The notes: a model not told the origin generated them from the sequence alone. A DNA stretch of 34,932 bases from Pseudobutyrivibrio sp. (GCA_024697025.1 JAILGH010000039.1:1-34932); one strand, 5' to 3'. Counted from the stretch's first letter, positions 8,530-18,847 are shown. Program-made: numbers and translations.

Positions 8530-10173
8530 TTATTCCTGTAGAGACTCCATGATAGGCGGAATAAGCTGTTTCTTTCTAGAAACAACCCCATCCAAAATGT
8601 AGCTGTCTACAGCAACAGGCATTCTAAATGCATCGGCAATTATTTTGTCCGCCTCCCCGCCAACGAATAGAAGCTCTGTTGATTCATTGAGAATATCTGT
8701 GAGCATAACAAACACCGCATTTAAATCCGATGAGTTAAGCACAGTATTCATATAAATCTTTAAATCAGCCTTTATTGAATTAAGCTGCCCCTTAGATATA
8801 GAACTAACTTGGGCAACACCAAATTTAACATCCCCGCTTGCAAACACTTTATAATCCTGATGGAATATCTGATCTGCAGTGCGATCCTTGAAATCGCTAC
8901 CTGCCTCAAACATTGAAGTGGCAAGTTCCGTAACATCAACACCTGCAATTTCAGCCAACTCCTTAGCACGCTGCTCGTCAGTAGGAGTACATGTAGGTGA
9001 TCTAAACATAAGTGTATCAGAAAGAATAGCAGAACACAAAAGTCCAGCGATATGTTTTGGAATTTCTACTGCTCTTTCCTTGTACATCAAAGACACGATT
9101 GTTGCCGTTGAACCAAGTGGCTGGTTTCTAAAGTAAATTGGAGAAACTGTCTCCAAAGAGCCCAATCTATGGTGATCAATAATCTCTAAAACTTCAGCCT
9201 GCTCAATTCCATCAACAGCCTGTGACTTTTCGTTGTGGTCAACAAGAATCACCTTCTTCTTTTGCATGTTTAAAAGAAGACGTCTTGAAACCATACCAAC
9301 ATAATGTCTGTTTTCATCAAGAATTGGGAAATCTCGATGACGTACAGTCTTCATAATATCTCTAACATCATCTACATAATCATCTAGCTCGAAGCTTACT
9401 ATATCATCTCGCTTCATAAACTGTCTGATTGGCATAGACTGATGAATCAATCTTGCAACTGTAAATGTGTCATACTCTGTAGTGATAAGCACCACCTGGT
9501 GCTCTGTAGCAAGCTTCTCCACCTCTGGGTCAACTGTGCTAGCACCGCATACAATAAGACAACTACATCCAGCCTCGATGCATATAAGCTGTCTTGCTGT
9601 GATATTACCAACAATGACAAGGTCATCCCTGTTAATATCTTCCTTTAAATCCTCACGGTTGCTTGAAGCAATTACAACTGAACCATTTACAAAATATGCA
9701 TGTGGATTGCCGTATACAAGCTTGCCATTTAATGTGCTGATGATATTGCTGTACTGAGTACGAGCTCTTGAAAGGATGCTATTGTCGTAGATATCCATAT
9801 ATGAATATGCAATATCACCGTTTACAATAACGCCCTCTAGCTTGCCGGTCTTTCCAACAACTGGAAGGGTGACAACATCTCGATCAATCATCAATTCCCA
9901 TGCTTTTTTAAGTGAAATATGACCGTCAACGCCCTCTAAGCGTCTGTATTCAATATCCATCAACTGCGCTCCAACGTCTTCAATAGTCTCTGGCTCTGGA
10001 ACGTTGAATCGCTCTAAAACATAACGGGTCTCTGAATTCAAAGGCCCCGCCTTCTTTGCTATATATGTTTCTTCCTCTGCTAAAGCATTCTTTAAGTAAG
10101 CGTAGCCTATAGCCGCGCAAATACTATCTGTATCAGGGTTCTTGTGTCCGATAACATAAATCGAATTAGACAT
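8530..10173 (-). CDS. ppaC: Manganese-dependent inorganic pyrophosphatase with CBS and DRTGG domains
   Basis: This family II pyrophosphatase splits PPi to phosphate. The 547-residue length is well above the 310 of the simple form because two CBS motifs (about 75-125 and 250-305) and a DRTGG-type domain (about 130-245) are inserted into the DHH core. Metal-binding signatures are GHKNPDTDS (9-17), VDHNE and IIDHHRLG (331-338), and the DHHA2 domain carries SRKKQ near the C-terminus. In known CBS-PPases, adenine nucleotides bind the CBS pair and tune activity; that is family knowledge, not seen here. The start follows GGAGGG. Neighbours are the coiled-coil protein upstream and the EAL protein downstream. 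Confidence 0.95.
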   Translation of the reverse strand: MSNSIYVIGHKNPDTDSICAAIGYAYLKNALAEEETYIAKKAGPLNSETRYVLERFNVPEPETIEDVGAQLMDIEYRRLEGVDGHISLKKAWELMIDRDVVTLPVVGKTGKLEGVIVNGDIAYSYMDIYDNSILSRARTQYSNIISTLNGKLVYGNPHAYFVNGSVVIASSNREDLKEDINRDDLVIVGNITARQLICIEAGCSCLIVCGASTVDPEVEKLATEHQVVLITTEYDTFTVARLIHQSMPIRQFMKRDDIVSFELDDYVDDVRDIMKTVRHRDFPILDENRHYVGMVSRRLLLNMQKKKVILVDHNEKSQAVDGIEQAEVLEIIDHHRLGSLETVSPIYFRNQPLGSTATIVSLMYKERAVEIPKHIAGLLCSAILSDTLMFRSPTCTPTDEQRAKELAEIAGVDVTELATSMFEAGSDFKDRTADQIFHQDYKVFASGDVKFGVAQVSSISKGQLNSIKADLKIYMNTVLNSSDLNAVFVMLTDILNESTELLFVGGEADKIIADAFRMPVAVDSYILDGVVSRKKQLIPPIMESLQE

Positions 10174-10213
10174 AATCCCTCCGTTTTCTATACTCTCTTA
10201 AAACTATTAACTG

Positions 10214-10828
10214 TTAAAAGATACCTAGAGAAAGAATGAGTGATGCTACTGAAACACCTGTTGTTATAACGAGAAGAACTATCACTGCTGTCATAAGCTT
10301 TTTAAGTGATGAATAGTGGTCCAAGGCTCTCATAGCCTGCTCCTCGCTATTGTCATGCTCTTTTAATAAATCCTGAATCAAACGATAAAGATGAACTGAC
10401 TCAGAATGTGTCTTTTCAGAAAGCTCGTTTTGAATGTTATCCAAACCATCAGATACGCTTCTAAGTGTATCCTGAAGGTTTCTGTTGTGCGCTTCATAGG
10501 ATTCCTGGTTGTTATTTACCTGGCCCTTGATATCAATCTCAAGCTGATCCATGTTGTCTTTAACAACCTGCATCATTCTATCTACTTGGGTCTCAACGTC
10601 AGCAACAAGACTATCGGCCTCCTGCTGCTTTTTATTAAGTTCCTCCTGAAGCTTAACATTGATTGCTTCCTTTTCACGAACAAGTGCTTCTAATTCTGCG
10701 GCCTTAAGCTCCTTTGATGCAATAAGCTGCTGAAGCTGTGTAGCCTTCTCACGGAAAGCATCGATTTGCGCAATGAGCAAATCTTCTCCCTCATCGATAC
10801 CAAATCCCTCAACATTAACTTTGTCCAT
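10214..10828 (-). CDS. Tail-anchored coiled-coil protein of unknown function
   Basis: I do not recognise this 204-residue protein. It consists of a long, highly charged coiled coil (about 20-165, rich in Gln, Glu and Lys with heptad-like spacing) and a single C-terminal membrane segment (about 179-203). There is no signal peptide, so it should sit in the cytoplasm fixed to the membrane by its tail. AAGGAG precedes the ATG. It lies between glyQS (68 nt upstream) and the pyrophosphatase gene (40 nt downstream), probably in one transcript. The shape resembles membrane tethers or division- and chemotaxis-associated scaffolds, but no function can be assigned. Confidence 0.8.
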   Translation of the reverse strand: MDKVNVEGFGIDEGEDLLIAQIDAFREKATQLQQLIASKELKAAELEALVREKEAINVKLQEELNKKQQEADSLVADVETQVDRMMQVVKDNMDQLEIDIKGQVNNNQESYEAHNRNLQDTLRSVSDGLDNIQNELSEKTHSESVHLYRLIQDLLKEHDNSEEQAMRALDHYSSLKKLMTAVIVLLVITTGVSVASLILSLGIF

Positions 10829-10896
10829 AGCATTCTCCTTTTCGTGATTATTTAGTATTGCCCCAGCCGGAACAATATTACTAGTCTTGATTAATA

Positions 10897-12294
10897 CTAA
10901 AATGTAAACTTGTCTGCAAAGTATGCATCAAGATCAGCGATAGCAATTCTCTCCTGCTCCATTGAGTCACGGTGACGAATTGTAACCATTTTGTCCTCTT
11001 CTGAATCAAAATCGTAAGTGATGCAGAATGGTGTACCAATCTCGTCCTGACGACGATATCTCTTACCGATAGTACCTCTGTCATCAAACTCGCAGTTGTA
11101 TTTCTTTGAAAGCTCGTCAAATACCTTCTCTGCGCCCTCATTAAGCTTCTTAGAAAGTGGAAGCACACCAATCTTAACTGGTGCAAGAGCTGGATGGAAA
11201 CGAAGAACTGTACGAACATCGCTCTTTCCATCTTTACCAACTTCTTCCTCGTCATAAGCTGCGCAAAGGAATGCAAGAACTACACGGTCTGCACCAAGCG
11301 ATGGCTCAATAACGTATGGAAGATATTTTTCATTTGTCTCATCGTCGAAGTATGTAAGATCCTGACCTGAAACATTCTGATGCTGTGTAAGGTCATAATC
11401 TGTACGGCTAGCGATACCCCAAAGCTCGCCCCAGCCAAATGGGAATAGGAACTCGATATCTGTTGTACCTGTTGAGTAGAATGAAAGCTCCTCAGGGTCA
11501 TGGTCACGAAGACGCATCTCATCCTCTTTCATGCCAAGGGCAAGAAGCCAATCACGGCAGAAGCCTCTCCAATACTGGAACCACTCATCCTGTGTACCTG
11601 GCTTGCAGAAGAACTCAAGCTCCATCTGCTCGAACTCACGAGTACGGAATGTAAAGTTACCAGGTGTAATCTCGTTACGGAAAGACTTACCAATCTGGCC
11701 AATACCAAATGGAACCTTCTTACGAGATGTACGCTGTACATTTTTGAAGTTTACGAAAATCCCCTGAGCTGTCTCTGGGCGAAGATAAACTGTGTTCTTA
11801 GCATCCTCAGTAACACCCTGGAATGTCTTGAACATAAGGTTAAACTCACGGATGTCTGTAAAGTTGTGCTTGCCACATGTAGGACAAGGAATGTTGTTGC
11901 TTTCGATGAACTCCTTCATCTCATCCTTGCTCCAACCATCAACAGATGACTTAAGCTCGATATTATTTTCTGCAGCAAAATCTTCGATAATCTTGTCTGC
12001 TCTGAATCTCTCATGACATTCCTTACAATCCATAAGTGGATCTGAGAATGAACCAAGGTGACCGCTGGCAATCCATGTCTGTGGGTTCATAAGGATGGCG
12101 CAGTCAACACCAACATTGTACTTGTTCTCCTGAACAAATTTCTGCCACCAAGCCTTTTTAACGTTGTTCTTAAGCTCAACACCTAAGTTACCGTAGTCCC
12201 ATGTATTTGCAAGACCACCGTAGATTTCAGAGCCCGCATATACGAAACCTCTTGCCTTAGCAAGTGCGATTATTTTGTCCATTGATTTTTCCAT
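10897..12294 (-). CDS. glyQS: Glycyl-tRNA synthetase, dimeric (eukaryote-like) form
   Basis: The enzyme charges tRNA-Gly with glycine. The 465-residue single-chain form is distinct from the alpha2beta2 GlyQ/GlyS type. Class II motifs are visible: [10 protein letters not shown] (171-180), FRNEI (205-209) and [12 protein letters not shown] (326-337). Paired cysteines CKEC (90-93) and CPTC (137-140) suggest a zinc site in the insertion domain. The C-terminal anticodon-binding domain begins near [18 protein letters not shown] precedes the ATG. No T-box leader is visible, and the gene follows a one-TM protein with a 20-nt gap. Confidence 0.97.
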   Translation of the reverse strand: MEKSMDKIIALAKARGFVYAGSEIYGGLANTWDYGNLGVELKNNVKKAWWQKFVQENKYNVGVDCAILMNPQTWIASGHLGSFSDPLMDCKECHERFRADKIIEDFAAENNIELKSSVDGWSKDEMKEFIESNNIPCPTCGKHNFTDIREFNLMFKTFQGVTEDAKNTVYLRPETAQGIFVNFKNVQRTSRKKVPFGIGQIGKSFRNEITPGNFTFRTREFEQMELEFFCKPGTQDEWFQYWRGFCRDWLLALGMKEDEMRLRDHDPEELSFYSTGTTDIEFLFPFGWGELWGIASRTDYDLTQHQNVSGQDLTYFDDETNEKYLPYVIEPSLGADRVVLAFLCAAYDEEEVGKDGKSDVRTVLRFHPALAPVKIGVLPLSKKLNEGAEKVFDELSKKYNCEFDDRGTIGKRYRRQDEIGTPFCITYDFDSEEDKMVTIRHRDSMEQERIAIADLDAYFADKFTF

Positions 12295-12314
12295 GATATA
12301 TTTCCTCTCGTAAA

Positions 12315-13103
12315 TTATTTTTTAGTATTTGTATTGTAAATGATGTACACCGTTTCGGTGGCATCCTCATTTCCATCTTTTGGAGCAATCTTTACTGTGC
12401 TTGCATCTACAATCTCGGTAGATGAATCAGATACGTACTCAATTGTACCTGGAACAACCACTGTGCAGTTCTCATTGACGATAGCAACCCTTTTGCCTAC
12501 AAATAATGACGCAGCATCAAGAATCTGTCCTTGGCTTTTCTTGCCATCTTTTACTTGTGAAAAGATGTTCGCAAACTTGTAGCCAGCTTCAACAGCATTT
12601 TCGTAGGTATCATCAAATGTCTCATATGTAGTAAATGATGTGTAAACCTCTGGGCTATCGTAGGTTGACTTGACATACACCTTGTCCTTTTTCATCTTGA
12701 CCCTGTCAAGGCTAACCACATCCTTGCCCTGCTTCTTATTGAAAGCCTCTATCAAATCCTTTGACTCAGATTTTAAATCTGACTTTGAATAGGTATCAGT
12801 ATCAAAATCCACAACCTCTTCAAACACAACCTTGCCATCACTGTTAAATGTAATAGTGGTTGTCTCAGCTGTCTTACCTAAATCTAAGATAAATCCAAAT
12901 AGCTTTATTAATAGAAATATTACCAAAGCCGCTACTGCTATACATCCAGCACCAAATATTGCTCGGTTGCGCATAACTATTCGCTGTCTTTGCTTTCTCT
13001 TGGCCTCTTTAATGGATTGCTTTGCCGCAGCCTCCTTTGGCCTTCTTCCAATATGTCTGCTTCTCATCCCAGAAGCTGTGCCTCTGGGTCTTCTCTCTGT
13101 CAT
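12315..13103 (-). CDS. Single-pass membrane protein, Lachnospiraceae-type hypothetical
   Basis: I do not recognise this 262-residue protein. A strongly basic N-terminal tail (1-45, many Arg and Lys) is followed by one membrane segment (about 49-73). The outer region of about 190 residues is rich in Ser, Thr, Asp and Lys, with no cysteine pair or enzyme motif that I can see. The positive-inside rule puts the tail in the cytoplasm and the rest outside. Its ATG overlaps the recO stop (ATGA), so translation is probably coupled to recO, and glyQS follows. AGCGAGGA inside the recO end serves as ribosome binding site. Confidence 0.82.
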   Translation of the reverse strand: MTERRPRGTASGMRSRHIGRRPKEAAAKQSIKEAKRKQRQRIVMRNRAIFGAGCIAVAALVIFLLIKLFGFILDLGKTAETTTITFNSDGKVVFEEVVDFDTDTYSKSDLKSESKDLIEAFNKKQGKDVVSLDRVKMKKDKVYVKSTYDSPEVYTSFTTYETFDDTYENAVEAGYKFANIFSQVKDGKKSQGQILDAASLFVGKRVAIVNENCTVVVPGTIEYVSDSSTEIVDASTVKIAPKDGNEDATETVYIIYNTNTKK

Positions 13104-13825
13104 AAAAATTCCTCGCTCTTGTACTTATGCGACCTATAGTTTAATCTATACGCCGCCAAAATTCTAGTCAATTCTTCTTCAGTTTCATTATTCAACACAA
13201 AAGTATACAACTTTTCTAGCTTAGATGAAACTATATATTGCATAGCAAATAGCGTAGAATTGCTGATTTCAGTGCCTGGCTCTTCTTTAGCACAATCTTT
13301 GCATAGCACTCCATGCCTCTTTACTGAGAAAAATTGTAGATTATCCTTTTTGCCACAGGCCATACAGGAAAATACATTTGGATATTCTCCATCGATAACC
13401 CATGTCTTTAAATCGTAGATATTTCTCAAAAGCTGATGGCTAAATTTACCAGACTCCACTGCCTTAAGGCTTTGATATAATAGCCCAAGTCTAGGCCTTT
13501 CATCAACCCCCTCTACAGAAAGATGGTCTGCCACCTCCAAAAAATATGAACCAAGACAAACCTTTTCATAGTCAGTAACTAAATCTCGAAAATAATTACT
13601 GATGGAAGCCCTACTTATATGATATGAATTACGCCCCTGATAAGCCTCAAATGTGCCAAAGCAAAATGGGCTACAGGCTGCTATCAAAGGATTGTTAGGA
13701 CGTCTAGCCCCCTTGGCAAAGGCGGTAACCCTGCCGTCTTCCTTAGTTAGCAAAACAAGGCGTTTATCAAATTCTCCCACATCAGAGCTGGATAATACAA
13801 TTCCTGTAAGACTAACAAGTCCCAT
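13100..13825 (-). CDS. recO: DNA repair protein RecO
   Basis: RecO works with RecF and RecR to load RecA on single-stranded DNA. The 241-residue protein has an N-terminal OB fold (about 1-80, starting MGLVSLTGIVLSS), a helical domain and a zinc site with CMAC and CKDC pairs. It starts 3 nt after the era stop codon, the usual era-recO order of Firmicutes. Its own ribosome binding site is weak (GGACAT), which suggests coupling to era. Its stop overlaps the start of the next gene. Confidence 0.96.
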   Translation of the reverse strand: MGLVSLTGIVLSSSDVGEFDKRLVLLTKEDGRVTAFAKGARRPNNPLIAACSPFCFGTFEAYQGRNSYHISRASISNYFRDLVTDYEKVCLGSYFLEVADHLSVEGVDERPRLGLLYQSLKAVESGKFSHQLLRNIYDLKTWVIDGEYPNVFSCMACGKKDNLQFFSVKRHGVLCKDCAKEEPGTEISNSTLFAMQYIVSSKLEKLYTFVLNNETEEELTRILAAYRLNYRSHKYKSEEFL

Positions 13826-13828
13826 TTA

Positions 13829-14740
13829 TTATATGTCCTCTTTTTTGTATCCAAAATTCTTTAGCTCATAATCGCTGTCTCGCCAATCCTTCTTAACCTT
13901 AACAAAAAGCTTAAGATTAACTTTGGCATCTAAGAGCTTTTCGATTTCGTAACGGGCGTTGGTTCCAATCTTTTTAATCATGGCGCCGCCCTTTCCTATA
14001 ATGATGCCTTTGTGAGAATTCTTTTCGCAAATAATTGTTGCCTCAATATCCCACATTGGCTTTTTGCCACTGCGTTCCTTCATATTGTCTATAGCGATTG
14101 CAATACCATGTGGCACCTCATCGTTTAAGGCGTGAAGTGATTTCTCACGTATGATTTCCGCTGCAATTTCACGAAGTGTTTGGTTAGTAACTGTCTCCTC
14201 ATCGTAAAAAGCCGGGCCTTCTGGAAGATGCTTGAAAATAGTAGCAAGCAAATCATCGCATCCCTCACCACGAAGAGCCGATACTGGAACCACCTCGATA
14301 AATTCGCACAAATCCTTAAAAGCCTGAATTGTCTCGCCCACCTTGGCACCATCTGCCATATCAATCTTGTTTATTACAAGAATAACTGGAGCCTCAGCAG
14401 TTGCAAGTAGCTCTGCAATCTTTTTATCTCCTGCGCCCACCTTGGTGTCAGGCTCTATCAGCCAAAGAATCAAATCCACATCATTGATTGTGCTCTTGGC
14501 TGCAGACATCATATACTCACCAAGCTTGTTTTTTGCCTGGTGCATACCTGGAGTATCAAGGAACACTATCTGTCCTACATTCTCGTCGGTATAGACTGTC
14601 TGGATTCTGTTTCTAGTTGTCTGTGGCTTGTTACTAGTGATGGCTATCTTTTGTCCAATGATGTGATTCATCAAAGTACTCTTGCCCACGTTTGGGCGAC
14701 CAACTATAGTTACGAAGCCAGATTTAAAATTCTCACTCAT
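13829..14740 (-). CDS. era: GTPase Era
   Basis: Era is an essential GTPase that binds 16S rRNA near its 3' end during small-subunit assembly. The 303-residue length is normal. G motifs are GRPNVGKS (14-21), DTPG (62-65), NKID (124-127) and SALRG, and a C-terminal KH domain carries GIIIGKGGAMIKKIG. AGAGGAT precedes the ATG at good spacing. Copy C of the structured element ends 27 nt before the start. recO follows after 3 nt. Confidence 0.98.
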   Translation of the reverse strand: MSENFKSGFVTIVGRPNVGKSTLMNHIIGQKIAITSNKPQTTRNRIQTVYTDENVGQIVFLDTPGMHQAKNKLGEYMMSAAKSTINDVDLILWLIEPDTKVGAGDKKIAELLATAEAPVILVINKIDMADGAKVGETIQAFKDLCEFIEVVPVSALRGEGCDDLLATIFKHLPEGPAFYDEETVTNQTLREIAAEIIREKSLHALNDEVPHGIAIAIDNMKERSGKKPMWDIEATIICEKNSHKGIIIGKGGAMIKKIGTNARYEIEKLLDAKVNLKLFVKVKKDWRDSDYELKNFGYKKEDI

Positions 14741-14767
14741 TTATAATCCTCTAAAGTAATTTAGTCC

Positions 14768-14854
14768 GCTGGTTACACTCTCAAGCCTGAGATATTATCT
14801 CCGGTGACTACAAATGTCACCTTCGATAACACTCAGAGCTTGATAGCTACCAGC
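14768..14854 (-). repeat. Structured intergenic element, copy C
   Basis: This palindrome of 87 nt has terminal stems GCTGGT / ACCAGC. On the minus strand TCAAGC pairs with GCTTGA, CTGAG with CTCAG, TTATC with GATAA, and GGTGAC with GTCACC at the apex. It sits between the M16 peptidase and era, 27 nt before the era start. The rest of the 14741-14986 gap is AT-rich and holds the 17-base repeat at 14938. Confidence 0.87.
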
Positions 14855-14937
14855 TCACCTAACTTTTTTATTACTCTTTTCTACTAACTTGTTATCAAAA
14901 TATTTTTCTCATATTCAATCTCATAACAATTCTTACA

Positions 14938-14954
14938 ACTAACAACCTATAGGT
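14938..14954 (+). repeat. 17-nt repeat ACTAACAACCTATAGGT, copy 1
   Basis: It is identical, in inverse orientation, to 27635-27651. The core AACCTATAGGTT here is a perfect 12-bp palindrome. It lies just downstream of the M16 peptidase gene. Confidence 0.5.
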
Positions 14955-14986
14955 TTTGTCTGACATCAATAATATGATTAAAAATT

Positions 14987-17899
14987 TTAGTACAGGCTCT
15001 CCACCACCGTAAACAAGTCACGGTTGGCCTCTATTGCATCTTCATTGCCTACCACACACAAATAGCCTTGAGATATTGCTGCATCTATAGGCTCAGCCAA
15101 TGCGTGAATATCCTCAACTGTAACATCTAAAACCTGGTCTCTAGTCATTTGGACATCCTCGTATGTTATTCCTGACAAATAAGCATTGAGACCTCTAAGC
15201 CCGCGCTGGGATGGAGTTAGTGGTGTATCCATGCTGCTGATTGTACCTATGACAAATTTAGTCATGTCTCTTTCATCAGCCTCAAAGTTCCTGAGATATT
15301 CACCAGTCTGTTTAAATACATCCATTGTTTCCACAAGGTTAGGATCGCGATAAGAAACAAATACTAGGTCACCCTGACGTCCAAGATTTACGCTACATCC
15401 ATAAGCGCCACCCTGAACTCTAACCTTAATCCAGAAATAATCATATCCAAGAATTGTATTAAGCAATCTAAAGCTGCCGTTGAACTTGTAGCCTGCAGTA
15501 ATGTAGTCACCAGCCATGGCAACATACTGTATCTGTGAAGCATCCTTTAAGCCTTCCTTAACAGGATGAACCTCGTATGCTGGCATATCCTTATCAAAGG
15601 AAATCTTTTCCTTGAATAGAAGCGGTCTAATCTCCTTAACAAGCTGTCTTGACTGCTCTAATGTTTCCGACTTGCCAGTAGAAGAAATTATAAGTCTATC
15701 AGCAGTAAATACCGCTTTGCACATTTTATTTAATTTAGATATAATTTCTTGCTTCCTGCCATCAAAATTTGCTTCCAAGTCCACAAGGAATCTATAGAAG
15801 CTTAAGCCGCTAGCAAGATCTGAAATCTTAGACTTTTTGCTAAAACCAGCTCTAGCTCTTGTGGCTGCCACAACATTTCCTCGGCTACTGATAGTCGACT
15901 CGATGTGAGACTTCTCTGCAATGATAAGTTCCTTTAATCTCTTCTCGTCTGAAAAATCAGTGTTTAAAAGCATTTCTAGAACAAGATCCTTGCCCGACTC
16001 AGCTTCCTCTAAAATAAACTTAGAGCGAACTTCAAACGAAATCTTGTACTGGTCATGAGTGCCATACACTTCGTTAATTGTTGTAGCTGTTGTGATTCCA
16101 CCCGTATGCAAATACATTTCGTTGGTGAAATCATTGTATGAGTAATTCTTGGTATCCATAAGACCAATGAATCGCTCTATCATTGAAATATAAGGCACAT
16201 CCTTTAGCGGAATATCGCTAATGTTAAACACCATATTAAAATAGTGAATACCGTTGGTGCTCACATTGTGATGAAGAATTGTGGTGCCTTCCTCCTGGTA
16301 AACCTCCAAATCAAAAGGCTTTGCCTTTCTTCGAAGGTCTGAACGCTTAAGCATAGGAATCTTTTCCAAATCCTCCTTTGGACTAGGAGTCTGCTGGTAT
16401 TCCTTTAGATATGCTGTGTGTTCAACAATCTCATCAATCTCCTGCTTAGAAAGCTTACCCTTGTATTCAGCAAGCTTCACCTTTAACGCCTCATCCTCTT
16501 CTGAGGTAAGCCCCTTCTTTGGCTTGAGGGTAACGATTGATTTATGCTTGTTGGATAAGATGAATAAATCTGCGATTTCATCAAAATACCCAATATTAAC
16601 TCTTGATTTAATTTTATCGAGAACCTCTACAGCATGAAGATGTAAAAATGGCCTATTCTTATCATAAAGCCAGCTATCTAAAAGCTGAAGTCCAATGATA
16701 AGTCCCTTTGGGGCGCTGCCAAAATCCAACTCCCTTGCTCTAAATTGCTCTGCGTTAATTGAAGCATAAAGGGTCTTGTGGTCAATCCCATTTTGAATCT
16801 GCGTTCTTAGTGTATCCTCAATAATGCTTACAAACTTGTCCCTATCCTCTTCATTGGCACCCTTTGCCACAATTGAAAAGAACATCTGGCGCTGTGAGCC
16901 TTCGAAGGAACACTCAACATCCTCTGCAATATCAGCATCAATAAGAGCTTGATAAAGCGGAGCTCCTGGCGCTGAAACCAACGCATAACTAAGTACATCA
17001 AAAGCTCTGTACATATTTGGGTCCAACACATCCCCTATACATACGTTGTAAGAAAGGTAAGTGTTGTTCTTGTCATCCTGGTCAGCTGATATTGGATATT
17101 CCAATGTTTTGACCACTGGCTCATTAAAAGGCTCTTGCATCTGAATCTCAGAATCTACCTCCAGATAGTCGTAGTCGCGGAGATATTCTTCATCGAAGTA
17201 TTTAAGCAATTTATCGATATCCACATCGCCATATACGTAAATATATGAGTTGCTTGGATGATAATACTTTCTGTGAAAAGCAATAAAATCCTCATATGTA
17301 AGAGTTGGAATCTCCTTTGGATCGCCGCCTGATTCAATTGAATATGTGGTATCTGGAAATAGTGAATTGAGAATCTGACGAGAAAGCACATCCTCTGGTG
17401 AAGAAAATGCTCCCTTCATTTCATTGTAAACTACACCATTTATTGTCAAATCGCTGTCAGGGCTTTCCATCTCATAGTGCCAGCCCTCCTGCTCGAAAAT
17501 CTCTCGATACTTGTAGATGTTTGGATGAAATACTGCATCCATGTAAACATCAATAAGATTCATATAATCGGCATCGTTGGTACTTGCGATAGGATAAACT
17601 GTCTTATCGGGGTAAGTCATAGCATTTAAAAATGTGTTAAGACTTCCCTTTACAAGCTCAACAAATGGGTCTTTTACTGGATACTTGTCAGAACCGCAAA
17701 GAACAGTGTGCTCAACTATGTGGGCTACACCTGTAGAATCCTTAGGTGGTGTTCTGAATCCGATATAGAAAACTTTGTTGTCATCATCATTTGAAATAAA
17801 ACATATTCTAGCTTTTGTTTTTTTGTGCTCAAATATGAACCCTAGGGAATCAAGTCCCTCTAACTTTTCCTCTTTTAGTAACTCGTATGCCTTGTTCAA
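14987..17899 (-). CDS. M16C family metallopeptidase (presequence-protease/PreP-like)
   Basis: This single-chain clamshell zinc peptidase probably degrades peptides. The 970-residue length fits the M16C group. The inverted zinc motif HIVEH is at 60-64, and the third ligand is in NEMKG near 159-163. The C-terminal half carries the inactive M16 repeats with GGAYGCSV. There is no signal peptide, so it should be cytosolic. The start is a TTG at 17899: no in-frame ATG occurs before residue 143, and the family N-terminus begins here. An out-of-frame ATG-TAT-TGA directly overlaps this TTG. The mscS-type gene lies 27 nt upstream. The substrate is unknown. Confidence 0.94.
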   Translation of the reverse strand: MNKAYELLKEEKLEGLDSLGFIFEHKKTKARICFISNDDDNKVFYIGFRTPPKDSTGVAHIVEHTVLCGSDKYPVKDPFVELVKGSLNTFLNAMTYPDKTVYPIASTNDADYMNLIDVYMDAVFHPNIYKYREIFEQEGWHYEMESPDSDLTINGVVYNEMKGAFSSPEDVLSRQILNSLFPDTTYSIESGGDPKEIPTLTYEDFIAFHRKYYHPSNSYIYVYGDVDIDKLLKYFDEEYLRDYDYLEVDSEIQMQEPFNEPVVKTLEYPISADQDDKNNTYLSYNVCIGDVLDPNMYRAFDVLSYALVSAPGAPLYQALIDADIAEDVECSFEGSQRQMFFSIVAKGANEEDRDKFVSIIEDTLRTQIQNGIDHKTLYASINAEQFRARELDFGSAPKGLIIGLQLLDSWLYDKNRPFLHLHAVEVLDKIKSRVNIGYFDEIADLFILSNKHKSIVTLKPKKGLTSEEDEALKVKLAEYKGKLSKQEIDEIVEHTAYLKEYQQTPSPKEDLEKIPMLKRSDLRRKAKPFDLEVYQEEGTTILHHNVSTNGIHYFNMVFNISDIPLKDVPYISMIERFIGLMDTKNYSYNDFTNEMYLHTGGITTATTINEVYGTHDQYKISFEVRSKFILEEAESGKDLVLEMLLNTDFSDEKRLKELIIAEKSHIESTISSRGNVVAATRARAGFSKKSKISDLASGLSFYRFLVDLEANFDGRKQEIISKLNKMCKAVFTADRLIISSTGKSETLEQSRQLVKEIRPLLFKEKISFDKDMPAYEVHPVKEGLKDASQIQYVAMAGDYITAGYKFNGSFRLLNTILGYDYFWIKVRVQGGAYGCSVNLGRQGDLVFVSYRDPNLVETMDVFKQTGEYLRNFEADERDMTKFVIGTISSMDTPLTPSQRGLRGLNAYLSGITYEDVQMTRDQVLDVTVEDIHALAEPIDAAISQGYLCVVGNEDAIEANRDLFTVVESLY

Positions 17900-17926
17900 T
17901 ACATTTCCGTCCTATAAATAATATTT

Positions 17927-18847
17927 TTATTCTGTAGCTTCTGTCTGTGCTTTCTCTTTTTCTTTTGAAGCATCAGACTTATCTACTATATGTACATCTA
18001 GCTGGTTAAAGCAAATCTCTATGCCTTGTTTATCGAATCGTTCTTTAATTTCTTCCAAGACAGCCCATTTTGTTGGCCAATAGTATTCTGTCTCAACCCA
18101 AAAACGCAAACCAATTTGAACAGCACTATCACCTAACTCAGCCACAAACACTTTGATAGGCTCAGATGTAATCAGATGATCCTGTTGCTCAGCAATTTGC
18201 TGCATAATAGATTTTGCTTTTTTGATGTCGGAATCGTAACTAATACCAACTGTCTCGTTGAACATTCTTCTTGTAATAGAAGTATTGTTAGTTAAAGAAG
18301 TGGCAGATAACTTGCCGTTTGGTATCTGAACCAGACGACCATCAGTCATCTTTAATGTGGTGTAAATAATATTAATTCGTACAACAGTGCCCTCTTGGTT
18401 AGTGCCATGCTCTATTATATAATCTCCCACTTTAAATGGTCTCATCAATAAAATGAGCACTCCACCAGCAAAATTTGAAAGGGCTCCTTGAAGAGCAAGA
18501 CCGATGGTAACACCAAGACCTGCAACTGCCGCAGATATAGATGTGGTTGTGACACCAAACAATCCTAGAATAATAGTCAAAAGGATAATGGATAAAATCC
18601 ATTTAAGAACAGATTCAAGGAATGTTTCCACACCAGGATCGATATTTTTAAGGGACATGGCTTTGTGGAACACCTTGATGATTCCCTTTATAATACGTGT
18701 TCCAATAAACAGTACAATAAGGGCTAAAAATGCGCACCACAAAAAGCTCCAAAACTTAGGAATTAGTTTGTCAATTTGCTGCTGCAGAATCCCTTTTTGA
18801 ATGTCCTCAACTAATGCATCCGGTGTAACTGTTTCAACTGAATCCAT
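17927..18847 (-). CDS. MscS-family small-conductance mechanosensitive channel
   Basis: The heptameric channel opens under membrane tension and releases solutes after hypo-osmotic shock. The 306-residue protein has three membrane segments (about 32-52, 79-98, 104-135). The third is the pore-lining Gly/Ala-rich helix (AAVAGLGVTIGLALQGALSN), followed by the beta-domain signature RPFKVGDYI and an alpha/beta vestibule. The C-terminal tail is charged and low in complexity. GGGAGG precedes the ATG. Copy D of the structured element stands 53 nt before the start, and the M16 peptidase follows. Confidence 0.93.
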   Translation of the reverse strand: MDSVETVTPDALVEDIQKGILQQQIDKLIPKFWSFLWCAFLALIVLFIGTRIIKGIIKVFHKAMSLKNIDPGVETFLESVLKWILSIILLTIILGLFGVTTTSISAAVAGLGVTIGLALQGALSNFAGGVLILLMRPFKVGDYIIEHGTNQEGTVVRINIIYTTLKMTDGRLVQIPNGKLSATSLTNNTSITRRMFNETVGISYDSDIKKAKSIMQQIAEQQDHLITSEPIKVFVAELGDSAVQIGLRFWVETEYYWPTKWAVLEEIKERFDKQGIEICFNQLDVHIVDKSDASKEKEKAQTEATE

